This document shows, piece after piece, positions 35,406 to 46,093 of a DNA stretch of 64,000 nucleotides (within the stretch, counting starts at the first letter, position 1; each line of letters starts with the position of its first letter). The stretch comes from Fennellomyces sp. T-0311 (taxonomy: Eukaryota; Mucoromycota; Mucoromycetes; Mucorales; Lichtheimiaceae): positions 248,001-312,000 of the forward strand of contig JALLLT010000044.1 of assembly GCA_025266875.1 (NCBI GenBank), in the 5' to 3' direction. The notes below the pieces were generated by a model. That model had not been told where the DNA came from, did no database searches, and saw only the letters and a program-made list of their open reading frames with translations. A program made the translations under genes and the position numbers.

Positions 35406-36713
35406 CGTTCAAAAAAATATAAAAGGAAAGGTTGGGCGATTTATAGTGTATCGTCTTTCGCTTCGTCTAATCACACCGGTTTTCGTATTTCGCTATCGTT
35501 TTCAATCCACCGTTTTTGCTTTTGTAAACGATATTTTTTTTCGAGAAGGAAAAAAAGAGAAGGATATGATTAAAAGTGAAACCGTAGAAAAGAAAGAGAA
35601 GACATGCAAATTAAATATTCACTTGTGTGTATCTTGCCGCGGGGTACACACAGAAACCAGTCGTCAGAGGTTAATAATTGCATTCCGCGTTGTCTGTGTT
35701 TATTGCTGAATTTGCACGTTCCGATCGTCTTTCAAAAAAAAAACATATAATACACGTTGTCTTACGCGAACCGCTAACCCTTTTTTTCTCTAATTGCAAA
35801 AGATAACCCCTCCTTTTTTAAGCTCTTTTTTAAGCTCTTTTTTATGTGTTGCTATGACATCGTTGTGCTTTGCATGCTATTAGGGAGTTAGCATGAATGG
35901 AGTCGAGACTTTTTAGTAGCAAAATACGAACTAATTCCCGGGCATTTTTTTCAGGATCCGCCTCACCTTCCTGTGTTACCATTGTTCTAGAGAGGTTGCT
36001 GGGATTCATTGATGACAATATAATCCGCCTACGTGGGTTCTGGGGGGGGGGGATAAAAAAAAGATCTTCAGTTTTGTACTCACAATACTTAATATGTACC
36101 ACATCAACCAACGCATATATATGAAAAAATTCATATGTATATATAAGGTCTTTATTTTTTTTGCAATAGAAATACAAGCCCTGTCAACTTTAGTTACATG
36201 CACGGAGTCAATCCGCCAAAAAACCAGAAAGCGAGAAAAAGCGGTCTTGGCTTCTTTTGGATTGGTACGTATTCATAAGAAATAAAAAAAAATAACGGGC
36301 ACGTTTTATGATTTTCTTTTGGCTTGTGATTTTTTGATATTGGTGGCACCAAATGATATTTCTCTTTCTTTTTTCTCTATTAGCTTACCGTGTAAATGCA
36401 TGTGTGGCGGATTAAGGAGCCATATCTTCCTCTCCCTTCAGGCACCAAATTTTGCAATGACCCGATACAAAGAACCTAGTTGGTGGCAAATCACTAAACT
36501 GTCCTTTGCGCGAATATCAGAAACATGACAAATCAAATACCTTTTTGTGATGCGTGAAACCTTGCCTGAAATCCGCATTAGTCTTGGAGTTGTTTTAAAA
36601 AATGTTCGGAGCGCGCGTTTTCCCTTCTCGATTGTCGCGGTAAACAGTTTGTATACGCTTTAAATCGAAATGCACTTATAGATTGGCCGTACAACATAAA
36701 TTCTACTAGATGA
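35406..36713. other. Upstream flank of the array
   Basis: About 1.3 kb with homopolymer runs (ten G at about 36041-36050) and short meaningless frames. It holds the promoter of gene I. No gene is called. Confidence 0.35.
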
Positions 36714-37400
36714 CTAATGGTAGATAGTTCTCGAAAACAGGTGATTTATTCCAGAACGGAAAATAACTTGGCTCTGCTTAATTACGATGCGGGAAGCGCA
36801 CCGCATTAAGATTGTGATAAAGAAGATGGTGTGATCGATAGACGACGGCAATCCAAGTGATTTCGACATTGGGCCTATATCACATATCTGGGATTCAGTA
36901 AAAAAATTTACAGTTGATAGTGTTAACTTACCGGATTGGGACACGCGTCATCCGTGTCAGCATACCAGACACGACTCCCCCGGTCGGCTCTAGCCAGCTG
37001 GATCTGCGTACGGACCCTATACCACGTATGGAGAGGAGGGTGAGCCAGTGCTCTGAAGCAATCAATGATCAGTTATGAAGATCGTACTATTCATGGGAAT
37101 GAACAACTTACCGCTTGGTTCTCGGTCATTGCCAATCGCATTTATTGACAACAGTAAAGACAAGAATGAAACCGGATACTCGAGTTACTTGGCTGCGCCA
37201 TGGTCTATCCCGACTTTTACTGGTTGTGTTTACAGAGCGCATCGCATGGATATGTCATCTCCATACATACAAGTCGGTGGGGAACAATCGATCACCTCAA
37301 AAAGTCGAATAATGGCCATTATGGCTGTCAAGATGCCATTAAAGTTCACATCGAAGTATTGTCGGCCATTTTTTTACCGCCTTGGATGGCGGGGATCAGG
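36714..37400 (-). pseudogene. Possible degraded gene fragment, unidentified
   Basis: Minus-strand frames look coding-like in pieces: around 37370-37240 a segment with FDVNFNGILTAIMAIIRLFEV; at 37060-36935 a segment with PPLHTWYRVRTQIQLA and YADTDDACPNP; then, across a good GT-AG intron, ICDIGPMSKSLGLPSSIDHT and a hydrophobic stretch to a stop at 36714. The first pieces are broken by stops and cannot be joined in frame. I do not recognise the family. It could be a decayed gene or chance. Confidence 0.25.
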
Positions 37401-37802
37401 TTTCCAGGCCGAAGCTCGACGAATGGGATTTAAGAATAACTTTTTTGTGTATTCTACTATCCAACTATTGTGAGAAATAAATGTGGCTTCGGCCCTGATT
37501 GGCCCCAGCGCTTCGGTGTTGGCATCCGGGAAAACCTGTCATCTGCCAAGACAGGAAAGCATATGGCTTGGAGATTTTCGCAATGCATACATTGCCATGG
37601 TTACAGTAACTCAGGTGACTGATGATCAGGGCGACTCGAGACGCCTACGCGTTACAGCTTTATACATTTGTGATGAACGCAATCAAGCACCATCAGTTTG
37701 GTGCTGAGCCTCAAATCCGGGCAAGTGTAAAAAACAAAATGCGGGCACGTAAACAAGAGAAACCTTCCTTCTCCACCTCTTGGAAAAAAAAGTATATACA
37801 TC

Positions 37803-38958
37803 ATGTCCGGCAACTACCAACTCTTGGCTATGGAAAACCCTTTGTTGGACATTCAGTGCAATGCCACTGAAGAGCTCCTCAAGAAGTACAACTTGAAGTC
37901 CAACAATGCCATCTTGGCCGACGAGTCCCACAAGCCCTTGTAAGACACGCTTGAAAAAAGAAAATAATAACATGACGCGTCTCCTAACTTAAGCGATTCA
38001 GGTACGATGAGATTGTGGAAAAGTTCGATGTCGTGTACGTTGCCGGTGGTGCTGCTCAAAACACTGCTCGTGGTGCCCAATACCTTTTGCCCGCCAACTC
38101 GACCGTGTACATTGGTTGTGTTTCGGATGACAAGTATGCTGATGCCATGAAGAAGGCCGCTGCTGCCGATGGTCTTCGCACCGTTTACCAAGTGACTGAC
38201 GAGGCTCCCACTGGTACCTGTGGTGTCTTGATCACGGGCCACGACCGGTAAGTCCCAACCCTATTTATTATAACCATATTCTGACATTTTCGCCTCAAAA
38301 AAGTTCGCTTGTTGCCAACTTGGCCGCTGCCGAAAAGTTCAAGCTTGAGTTCTTGCAGCAGCCCGAGAACTGGGCCATTGTCGAGAACGCAAAGTACTAC
38401 TACTTTGGCAGTTTCTTCTTGACCCACGATGGTGGTTATGCTTCGGCTTTGGCTGTTTCGCAGCACGCTGCCGACAACAACAAGGTCTTTGCTTTGAACT
38501 TGAGCGCTCCTTTCCTTTCCCAGTTCTTCAAGGACCGTTTGGACGCCGTTGTCAAGAATGCTGATTTGCTCTTTGGTAACGAGGATGAGGCTCGCACCTA
38601 CTCCAAGCAGGCTGGTTGGGAGACTGAGGATGTCAAGGAGATCGCCAAGAAGTTGGCCCAGTTGCCTAAGGGTAACGCTCGCCCTCGTACCGTTGTCATC
38701 ACCCAGGGTTCTGAGGAAACCGTCGTTGCCGTTGGTGATGCCGTCTCCGTCTTCCCTGTCACCAAGGTCGATGATATCGTTGATACCAACGGTGCCGGTG
38801 ATGCTTTCTGCGGTGGTTTCATGGGCTTGTACGCTCAGGGCATCGAGGATGCTGCCCGTTGCGTCCAGGCTGGTCACTACATTGCCAGCTTGTGCATCAA
38901 GCAAGTCGGCCCCACCTTCCCCAAGGTTGGCGAGCGTGAACCCCTTCCCAACTTTTAA
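37803..38958 (+). CDS. Adenosine kinase (PfkB family)
   Basis: Phosphorylates adenosine to AMP with ATP, serving purine salvage and clearing adenosine from the methyl cycle. Exons 37803-37939, 38002-38247 and 38304-38958 give 1038 nt (345 residues), the usual size. Visible features: MENPLLDIQ near the start, VAGGAAQNTARGAQYLL in the substrate region, ITGHDRSLVANLAAAEKF, and the PfkB signature DTNGAGDAFCGGF near residue 290 containing the catalytic Asp, followed by AGHYIASLCIKQVGPTFP. Intron 1 has a CTAACTT branch-like string. Third positions are strongly C-ended compared with neighbouring genes, which suggests high expression (inference). Confidence 0.95.
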
Positions 38959-40000
38959 ATTGGAGCTAGCATGGTTCAACACCTAACTTACTACTTACCC
39001 CTCTTTCCATCTGTAATCAATTCCCGTTTTCCTTTGTACCATAAACCGTTTTCAACAACCTGCTTTATGTAAAAATATAACGCCTCTCAAAAACTCGATC
39101 GGCAATTGCTATCATAAAAGTAGCATCACCGTATTCATGCAAACCGATTTGTTCATACTTCCAGAGATTATGCCAAGACCTGTTACCGTAAGCGATTACG
39201 CAGACGGATTATGATCGCAGCTCATTCCAAACTCTCAGACTACTGTATTCAAATCAGTGTCGCGTGATCGCTTATTACAAAGTACGTAGAAGCACCAAGG
39301 GCATCGAGAGTTTGATTATTTCTCAGTATCTTGGAACATGCTCAAGGACCAACCACACATGCCATGACGGACTGGTTGAGTTCAACCAATCTAAAGCAGG
39401 GACAGTAGAGGATGGCCTTGAAATATTTATGGTTATCTACTAAAGTGAACCAAAGATAACAATAACGACATCTTTAGAAGTTGTCGTTGGTCGCGTGCGG
39501 TCCGAAAGTCGTGCTTGGAAGAGATTCAAGAGATGTTACAAAAAGGAAAAAAGAATGATTGAATATTGCGATATACCGTCAGGTGTCGCTTGTGATCGAC
39601 ATATTGTCTACGCTATATATTATGCTTCAAGAACGCCCGTACGGGAAGGTGAATCCAATTAAAATAAACGAAACAAACATTCGAATTGAATATCTGATGC
39701 CCCCTATCTACAGTCTTAATAGACTGTAAACAGCTACGTAGGAGCTACGTAGGGCAAGAGAAAGGAAAGATGGTTTCGAACGTGTTGCCTGTCTGATGAA
39801 CTTTCATCCACACGGGTGCATAGAGTGATCGCACCGATATGGACTCTGATGCATCGGTACGACGACAGTAGCGTACCATCACGTCACGCACAATTCACAT
39901 AATTATATAGGTTTATTTAAAACTGTACACAGATATGATGCTTAGATGCAGGTAATGAAGGATTATTTAAAAAGTAGGGAGATGATATATAAGAGAATGA
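38959..40000. other. Convergent intergenic region between adenosine kinase and copper ATPase
   Basis: About 1.0 kb between two 3' ends, with no supportable gene. A perfect inverted repeat and a tandem CTACGTAG palindrome sit at 39709-39752 and are listed separately. Confidence 0.45.
39709..39752. repeat. Palindrome cluster
   Basis: Bases 39709-39728 form a perfect 8-bp inverted repeat with a 4-nt loop (TACAGTCT, TAAT, AGACTGTA). Directly after, the palindrome CTACGTAG occurs twice 11 bp apart (39734-39741 and 39745-39752). It could fold as a hairpin in transcripts or bind a dimeric protein; position between two 3' ends gives no further clue. Confidence 0.6.
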
Positions 40001-43000
40001 TTACAGTTGCTGAGGAAAGCTTTCCAGGTCGTATTGCTGGTTGCCGCCGGCCACGGCCTGATACCCGCCTCTTCGTGAGAACAATCGACCGGCATGTTCG
40101 CGCACACGCGTAAAGAAACCAGGCATTGGCTGGACATCGTCATCGTCCACAAGAACAGGTTTGCGCCAAAACCACTTGAGCATCAAGCTGCTGACGACGA
40201 CGCTGGTTGAACTTGCAGCCATGGCAAGACCGGCCATCATTGGATGAAGATAGTAACCCCAGGCCATAAACAGACCCATGGCCAGAGGAATACCGATTGC
40301 ATTGTACACGCACGCCCAGATCAAATTGATGCGAATGCGTCGGAAGATCGTGCGGGCCAGGTCCAGCGCTGCCACCACATCGGACAAGTCACTTCGCATC
40401 AACACAACGTCGGCCGCTTCAATGGCTACATCCGTGCCGCTGCTCAGGGCAATACCCAAACTTGCTGCTGCCAATGCGGGAGAATCGTTCACACCGTCAC
40501 CGACCATGGCTACGGCCGTCTTCTTTGAGCGGTTGCCGAACCATGACTTTTTGCTATTGGACAACGGGACGAAGGGTCTTGATTGAATTTGCTGCACCAG
40601 TTGAGTCTTGCCATTGGGCGAAACGCCAGCGTGGATTTCTTCGATACCAACTTGTCGTCCGATCGAACGCGCAGTCAATGGGTTATCACCCGTGACCATG
40701 GCTGTGCGCATACCCATGGCATGCAATGTTGCAATGGTTTTGCGCGCTTCGGGCTTGAGCACATCCGCCAAAGAAATGTAGCCGGCTGCGACACCGTTCC
40801 AGCCAACAGTGATACATGTGTTTCCTTGCGCTTCTTCCGCTTCGATCTCTTGCGCCTGTTGTTCTGTCAACTTGATGCCGTTGTATTCGTCCAACCACTT
40901 GGTGTTGCCGACCAAAATGACATGCGAACCTGTCATGCCGCTCAACTGAGGAGAGTCGCGGAGTTCCAAATGACATTCGATACCAAAGCCGGTTTCGCTC
41001 CGGAACCCGGAGGATGTTGCCAAGTTATCGAGAAGTTGCAAACCTGTCAATTCCTTGCCCTTGGAAACCACTGCCTTGCCAACCAAATGTTCGCTGTGTG
41101 TCTCAGCAACCGCGGCCAGAATCAACAGTTGGTCTTGCGTGGCGTCCGTCGTCCAACTGGTTGTCTTTGTCACTTGAAGTTTGCCTTGCGTGAGCGTACC
41201 CGTCTTGTCAAACACCACGGTGTTGACGCGTTGGCCATTCTCGAGTACTGCACCTCCCTTGAACAACACGCCGTTCTGTGCGCCCACGCCGGTGCCGACC
41301 ATGACGGCTGTGGGGGTTGCCAAACCCAAGGCACATGGACAGGCAACGATGATGACACTGATACACATCTTGAGACAGACAAAGAACCAGTTGCCATCGC
41401 CTTCGTTTTCGATTTCCATTTGCAACATGGTAGGCATACGATCCACACCGAGCAAGATCACCAATGCTGCCCAAATCAGCAATGTGGCGACACCCAAAGC
41501 AATCACAGTAGGCACAAAGTAGCCAGCAACTACATCCGTGAAACCTTGAATCGGCGCCTTACTCAGCTGTGCGTCTTCCACCAATTTGACAATCTGACTC
41601 AGTGCAGTGTCGGCACCCACGCGTGTTGCCTTCATGATGAATGTGCCTGGACCATTGACGGTGCCGCCAATCACCGTGTCGCCCACTTTTTTGGACACGG
41701 CATCGACTTCGCCCGTCACCATGCTTTCGTCGATAGTCGATGTGCCTGAATACACCGTGCCGTCCGTGGGCACCTTGTCACCCGGCAAAATCTTGAGCAA
41801 GTCGTCTTGTTGGATGAGTTCGGATGGGATGCGTTTTTCAGACAAGACGGCATTGGTCTGCGGATCCAAACTGATCATCAAGGCCGTGGATGGAGTCAAC
41901 GACATCAATTTGGAGAGGGCCGTCGACGATTGACCCTTAGCCAAATTTTCCAACAAACGACCCATGGAAATGAAGGCGATCAGCATGGCTGACGTTTCGA
42001 AGAACACGGCAGGGCGATGTTCTGACTGGATGCAAACGGCGCGAAACATGGACAGCACCGAAAAGATAAAGGCAGCCAAGGTCGAGATGGAAACTAATAC
42101 ATCCATGGTGGGCGAACGATGACGAAGTGAAGCCAAAGCCGATTTCAGGAACCGTTTGCCAACACCAAATTGAACCGGAAGCGTCAACACCAATTGCAAA
42201 ATGTCAGTCAGGTACAGACCAGGCAGAATGCGCGTTGCTATGATAAAGTCGCGACCCCAGGGTGTCATGGGCATGATCATGGCGATGAAAAAGACGGGGA
42301 CGGCAAACAAGGTGCTTTTCCAAAAGGCACCTTTCCATTCTTTGATTTCGTGGATCTTGGAGAGGCTCTCGAGTTGACTATTTTTCGTATTGTCTGCGAC
42401 CAAAGCGTCGAATCCCAAGTCTTCAATGGCTTCTACGAGATCGCGCGGTCCCAACATGGAGTTGTCGTAGTTGATGACCGCCAGTTCCGTCATCAAGTTG
42501 ACGGCAATGGATCGCACACCGGGTAGCTTGGCAACACCCGTTTCGATGGCATGAACACAACTGGCGCATGTCATGCCAAAGATCTGCAACTGAATGGTAT
42601 CGTCTCGCTTCTGCTCCACGGGTTTGGCCTCGAATCCAACGTCTTCGATCATGTCGGCAATCCGATGGTCGGATGCGATGACGACTGGGTCGTATTCCAC
42701 CGTGGCTCGCTCGGCAAGCAAGGATACTTTGATGGACACAATGCCCGGTTGCACACCCACTGCGCGTTCAATGCTATTGACGCATGAAGCGCATGTCATG
42801 CCTCGCACCTCGAATTGGGTAGTCACGGTCTGGTCGCCTGCGGGCACCTTGATGATGGTGTTGTCGACGATGTTGCTACTGCCGGGGGCATTCTTGTTGC
42901 TATTTCCGTTGTTGCTAGAAATAGGCACATCGAAGCCACACTCTTCAATGGTAGTGACAAGGGCATCCCGTGAGACGAGGCTGGGGTCGTACACAATCGT

Positions 43001-43414
43001 AGCTGCTTCCTGGGAGAGGCTGACATCGATGGACTGCAGTCCAGGTAGCCCGTTCAATGCGTTGGTGATGGACTTTACGCACGACTGACAAGTCATTCCT
43101 TCCACAGGCAACACCGTGGTCGAATGTTGCATGGGTACGTCGAATCCGCAGTCTTCGATTGTCTCGACGATCGTAGCGGGGGTGAGTCGACTCGAATCGT
43201 AATCGACGGTGGCCTTCTTGTCGGCAAGGCTGACTTGGACGGACTGCACACCTTCCAGTTGGTTGAGGGCATTGGTAATGGACTTGACGCAGGAATTGCA
43301 CGTCATGCCCTCGACTGGCAAGACTACATTGCTGGTCATATCGGTGAATATTTCTGCTGTAGTGACGCTATGAGGTGCCATTTTTTGTTCCACGCAGGCT
43401 GTAGCAACATACAA
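40001..43414 (-). CDS. Copper-transporting P1B-type ATPase (Ccc2/ATP7-like)
   Basis: Pumps copper into the secretory pathway to load multicopper oxidases. It is a single uninterrupted frame of 1137 residues, the only large intronless gene here. Four heavy-metal domains carry GMTCxSC at cysteines 39/42, 109/112, 208/211 and 283/286. Then come eight expected helices, TGE at 567-569, the CPC copper-site motif at 692-694, the phosphorylation motif DKTGT with Asp736, and GDGVNDSP in the hinge. The nucleotide-domain motif normally SEHPLG reads SEHLVG at 774-779: the His is kept but the Pro is gone. A second possible start is Met12 (MAPHS). Four metal domains exceed yeast Ccc2 (two). Confidence 0.93.
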   Translation of the reverse strand: MYVATACVEQKMAPHSVTTAEIFTDMTSNVVLPVEGMTCNSCVKSITNALNQLEGVQSVQVSLADKKATVDYDSSRLTPATIVETIEDCGFDVPMQHSTTVLPVEGMTCQSCVKSITNALNGLPGLQSIDVSLSQEAATIVYDPSLVSRDALVTTIEECGFDVPISSNNGNSNKNAPGSSNIVDNTIIKVPAGDQTVTTQFEVRGMTCASCVNSIERAVGVQPGIVSIKVSLLAERATVEYDPVVIASDHRIADMIEDVGFEAKPVEQKRDDTIQLQIFGMTCASCVHAIETGVAKLPGVRSIAVNLMTELAVINYDNSMLGPRDLVEAIEDLGFDALVADNTKNSQLESLSKIHEIKEWKGAFWKSTLFAVPVFFIAMIMPMTPWGRDFIIATRILPGLYLTDILQLVLTLPVQFGVGKRFLKSALASLRHRSPTMDVLVSISTLAAFIFSVLSMFRAVCIQSEHRPAVFFETSAMLIAFISMGRLLENLAKGQSSTALSKLMSLTPSTALMISLDPQTNAVLSEKRIPSELIQQDDLLKILPGDKVPTDGTVYSGTSTIDESMVTGEVDAVSKKVGDTVIGGTVNGPGTFIMKATRVGADTALSQIVKLVEDAQLSKAPIQGFTDVVAGYFVPTVIALGVATLLIWAALVILLGVDRMPTMLQMEIENEGDGNWFFVCLKMCISVIIVACPCALGLATPTAVMVGTGVGAQNGVLFKGGAVLENGQRVNTVVFDKTGTLTQGKLQVTKTTSWTTDATQDQLLILAAVAETHSEHLVGKAVVSKGKELTGLQLLDNLATSSGFRSETGFGIECHLELRDSPQLSGMTGSHVILVGNTKWLDEYNGIKLTEQQAQEIEAEEAQGNTCITVGWNGVAAGYISLADVLKPEARKTIATLHAMGMRTAMVTGDNPLTARSIGRQVGIEEIHAGVSPNGKTQLVQQIQSRPFVPLSNSKKSWFGNRSKKTAVAMVGDGVNDSPALAAASLGIALSSGTDVAIEAADVVLMRSDLSDVVAALDLARTIFRRIRINLIWACVYNAIGIPLAMGLFMAWGYYLHPMMAGLAMAASSTSVVVSSLMLKWFWRKPVLVDDDDVQPMPGFFTRVREHAGRLFSRRGGYQAVAGGNQQYDLESFPQQL

Positions 43415-44003
43415 CCCCCCTTGCTGGTTGAAACAGGACTTAAAAGGAGGAAGGAAGTAGGAGCTGGGGAGAAGGCAGAGGGAAAAAAGGCTGTTTATGG
43501 TGTTACAAAAAGCACCGGCTGAACTTTTGTCTGCGGGCCGGTGTTTGCTTTTCCGTGGTCTTTCCTTGTTTGGGCTGTTTCAAGTGTAAGAGCTTTTAAT
43601 TATACTGCGAACCGTCCGCATAATCGCGTCAGTTGGACCGTGTATGCATTGCCTCCCCCCCTCCCCTGAACCCGTCTGTTTTAATCACGCCACGGCATTT
43701 CTTTCTAACAGTGTGTAACAGCTATAATTAAGACGGCGATCGGCTCATCATCTCCCCGTTTCCGCCTATCGACGGCTCTTTGGCGACTTTTTGCGAGCAG
43801 AGGAGGAGCTGGATTCAGCACTAACCAGATGTTGTTTAGCGAAACATGATGATGCCAAAAAAGAGATGAGATTTTGTTACATTGATTTCCGCTTATTGCT
43901 TTGTGAAGCACGTTTCAAGTCACCGCTGGTCGACCAACTAAAGCTGTTAATCCGCCCATTTTTTTAATTTCCCCTACCTTCTGGTCACTTTATTGCATCG
44001 CAC
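43415..44003. other. Intergenic region upstream of the copper ATPase
   Basis: About 590 nt that must hold the ATPase promoter (minus strand) and the 3' flank of RAD52. A short C run lies near 43652-43668. No gene and no recognisable copper-responsive site were seen. Confidence 0.35.
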
Positions 44004-44346
44004 TTACTTTAACGCTTGGTCTTGCGCGAGCGGCTGGCTCTCGAGGTCGGGTTTATCAAAGTCATTATCGGCAGCAAGCATGGCGGCAAACAGTTCGTCG
44101 TCTCCCTCTAATAAAGACTAATTAGGTCAAGCTGGAAAAAAAAACATTTGTCAAACAATCGATTTACCCATCGAGAAACTCTCTTCATGCGAGAGAGAGC
44201 TACGCAGTGGAGTAGGTGGTTGGTTGGGGGGTTCAGTACTGACGACCAACTCCTCCTCCTCGTCTTCTTCTTTTTCCGGCTTGGGAGGAGCAGTCTTTTT
44301 CGTCGCACTGGTACTCACCTTGGGTGGTTCTTGCTGCTGCTGCTGC

Positions 44347-44382
<36 letters not shown>

Positions 44383-45364
44383 CGCGATGCAACAGATCTT
44401 GTGGTCGGTGATGTGGTTGTTAGGGACTTGCCAGGCATGGATTTATCGACAGATGTGTTGTTCTTTAACGGTGCAGTGTTTTTCGCGGGTGCAGCTGCAG
44501 GTACGCTGAGTTTGGCCGGTGCAGGAGTAGTATTGGATGATGATGCCTTCTGTGGTGGTTGGTATCGCTTGTCACGGTATAGATCTTTGGGATCAAAGGG
44601 AATCTACGTAACCATGGATATAGCTTGCGATCGCAATAGAACAAAAAGTATGTCTTACGGTTGGCGGCTTCATGTACTGCACATGGCCTGTGAAGTTTTT
44701 GTCATAGATGCAATTGCCCATTACATTGCCAAACATGCGTAGAGCTCGTTTCAGCGCGTCGGTCATGGCCTCTTTCTTAGCCTGCAAAGTTCAAATACAT
44801 GTCAGTTCCGATCATGCAAACTTTAAAAAAAATATCACACCTTTTCCATGGCCGCCGCCTTGCTGCGGCTGTTCTCCATCTGGCCATAGCCAATATCCTT
44901 CACAGCTAAAAATCAGTTTCCATGCGCATTGATTATGCTTGAGCACAGCCTACTTCATGAAAAGTGCCGTCTTTCAGAGTGACCCGAATGACTGCTGATA
45001 CGCCCACGCTCACCTTGCCATCTTGCTCGTCCATCTAGATAAAACATGTTAAAAAATTGATCTGCTACGCATATAACAAACAAAGCTCACAAAATCAACA
45101 GTAAAGTTTCTTAGTTCTGACGTCCAGCCATTGAACCCGAAATGTTCATTGGCAAGTTGAATCGCGGCTTGACCTTCAAGGTACGTGAATTTGCCACCTT
45201 TTTTAAACGTGAATGGACGAGAAAAAAAACTTGGATCGATGAAGAAAAACGATCGCGTTACCTGGACCAGCGCGATGATGCAAGAATTCCGGACCTAATT
45301 GTTTTGCAAGATCGCGTTGCAGCCGTTCCTGTTCTTCGAGTGTAAAGTCCTCTCGTTTCGTCAT
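44004..45364 (-). CDS. RAD52: Rad52 recombination mediator
   Basis: Anneals single strands and loads Rad51 in homologous recombination. Exons 45364-45262, 45197-45091, 45034-44954, 44897-44841, 44781-44659, 44603-44168 and 44107-44004 total 1011 nt (336 residues). The N-terminal annealing domain is well conserved: [58 protein letters not shown] and CIYDKNF. The acceptor at 44898 is chosen because the earlier one reads into a stop and this one restores HEDIGYG. The C-terminal half is low-complexity with a run of 17 glutamines and an acidic [10 protein letters not shown] stretch, and is shorter than yeast Rad52. It faces away from RAD51 across the peptide gene. Confidence 0.92.
44331..44381 (-). 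repeat. CAA/CAG trinucleotide run coding polyglutamine in RAD52
   Basis: Seventeen consecutive glutamine codons (12 CAA in the 5' part, mostly CAG in the 3' part, as read on the minus strand) in the unstructured C-terminal half of Rad52. Trinucleotide runs are prone to length change, so this site may vary between strains. Confidence 0.9.
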
Positions 45365-45552
45365 TGGCAGCTTTTAATCAGGTTTTTTTTTTTGAAATGA
45401 AAAAAAAAAAGAGGTGAAGCGACAGAAATCACCGTCAATGCGGTTTTCCGTAAATGGTAATTAAGCCTATCTTTCCCCCAAGATGATTTTTATTCTGCTC
45501 CCCTGCGACTATGCTGGCCATTGGAACAAAAATACTTTGCAGAACACTGCCG

Positions 45553-45777
45553 TTATTGCTTTGTCTTGTACTTTTCGCACTTGCAGATACCACTGCGACC
45601 GCATTGACCGAGTAAGTACTCCGCTCCTTTGCCGTATTCTGCGCAAATCGACTCGCATCGTTGCTCCACGTGTGGGTCCTTGAAATAGCTACAGTCGGCG
45701 CGTCTTTGGATGGGAACCGTGGCAGCGGTGGCGGCGGTGGATAGCGTCAGCAATGTAATGAACAGACCAGTCTTCAT
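45553..45777 (-). CDS. Secreted cysteine-rich peptide with defensin (CS-alpha-beta) spacing
   Basis: A 74-residue single-exon frame. Residues 1-18 form a signal peptide (MKTGLFITLLTLSTAATA), Arg25-Arg26 is a likely Kex2 site, and the mature part of about 48 residues has exactly six cysteines at 29, 41, 45, 59, 65 and 67. Their spacing C-x11-C-x3-C-x13-C-x5-C-x-C, with Gly two residues before the fourth Cys, is the CS-alpha-beta pattern (CxxxC, GxC, CxC) of defensins. The tail is lysine-rich. A TATA-like box lies about 90 nt upstream. A secreted antimicrobial or signalling role is inference; many unrelated peptides have six cysteines, but this spacing is specific. It lies between RAD52 and RAD51. 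Confidence 0.75.
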   Translation of the reverse strand: MKTGLFITLLTLSTAATAATVPIQRRADCSYFKDPHVEQRCESICAEYGKGAEYLLGQCGRSGICKCEKYKTKQ

Positions 45778-45862
45778 GGCTTCGTGGAAGGAAATAAAAG
45801 TTGAGAAATAAGAAGAAAAAAGTAATATAAAGGCGCATAACCCTGGCCCCCCTTTCCTCCTC

Positions 45863-45870
45863 TTTTATAT
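45863..45870 (-). promoter_or_regulatory. TATA-like box of the defensin-like gene
   Basis: On the minus strand the sequence reads ATATAAAA in the context GGGATATAAAAGAGG, 86-93 nt before the peptide's ATG. The 316-nt gap to RAD51 must also hold the RAD51 promoter; a CT-rich tract (46069-46089) directly precedes the RAD51 start. Confidence 0.5.
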
Positions 45871-46093
45871 CCCAAACGCCGTCTTCTCCAGTGCACAACT
45901 CCGGCAACAAGTCAATGCACATGTCCGTTTATTATATTTGGCATATCCGCCCCCCTGAAGGCTACGCTGCGTGGTGATGATGAGCACGCATCGTATTTCA
46001 TTATACCCAGCCAGGCATCGAGAGCAAGCACACTGAATAGAGCCAGAGTGAAATTGTTGTCACCTGCCCTCTCTCTCTCTTTCTCTTTTCCAA

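Noticed and set aside
37075..37473. Plus-strand 132-codon frame before adenosine kinase
   Set aside because: The minus strand looks more protein-like here and the plus frame has no recognisable motif.
38185..38982. Long minus-strand frame opposite adenosine kinase
   Set aside because: It is the antisense shadow of a strongly codon-biased gene; the plus strand encodes a complete PfkB kinase.
40583..41749. Long plus-strand frame (388 codons) opposite the copper ATPase
   Set aside because: Antisense shadow of the ATPase; composition is His/Cys/Gln-rich as expected of a reversed frame.
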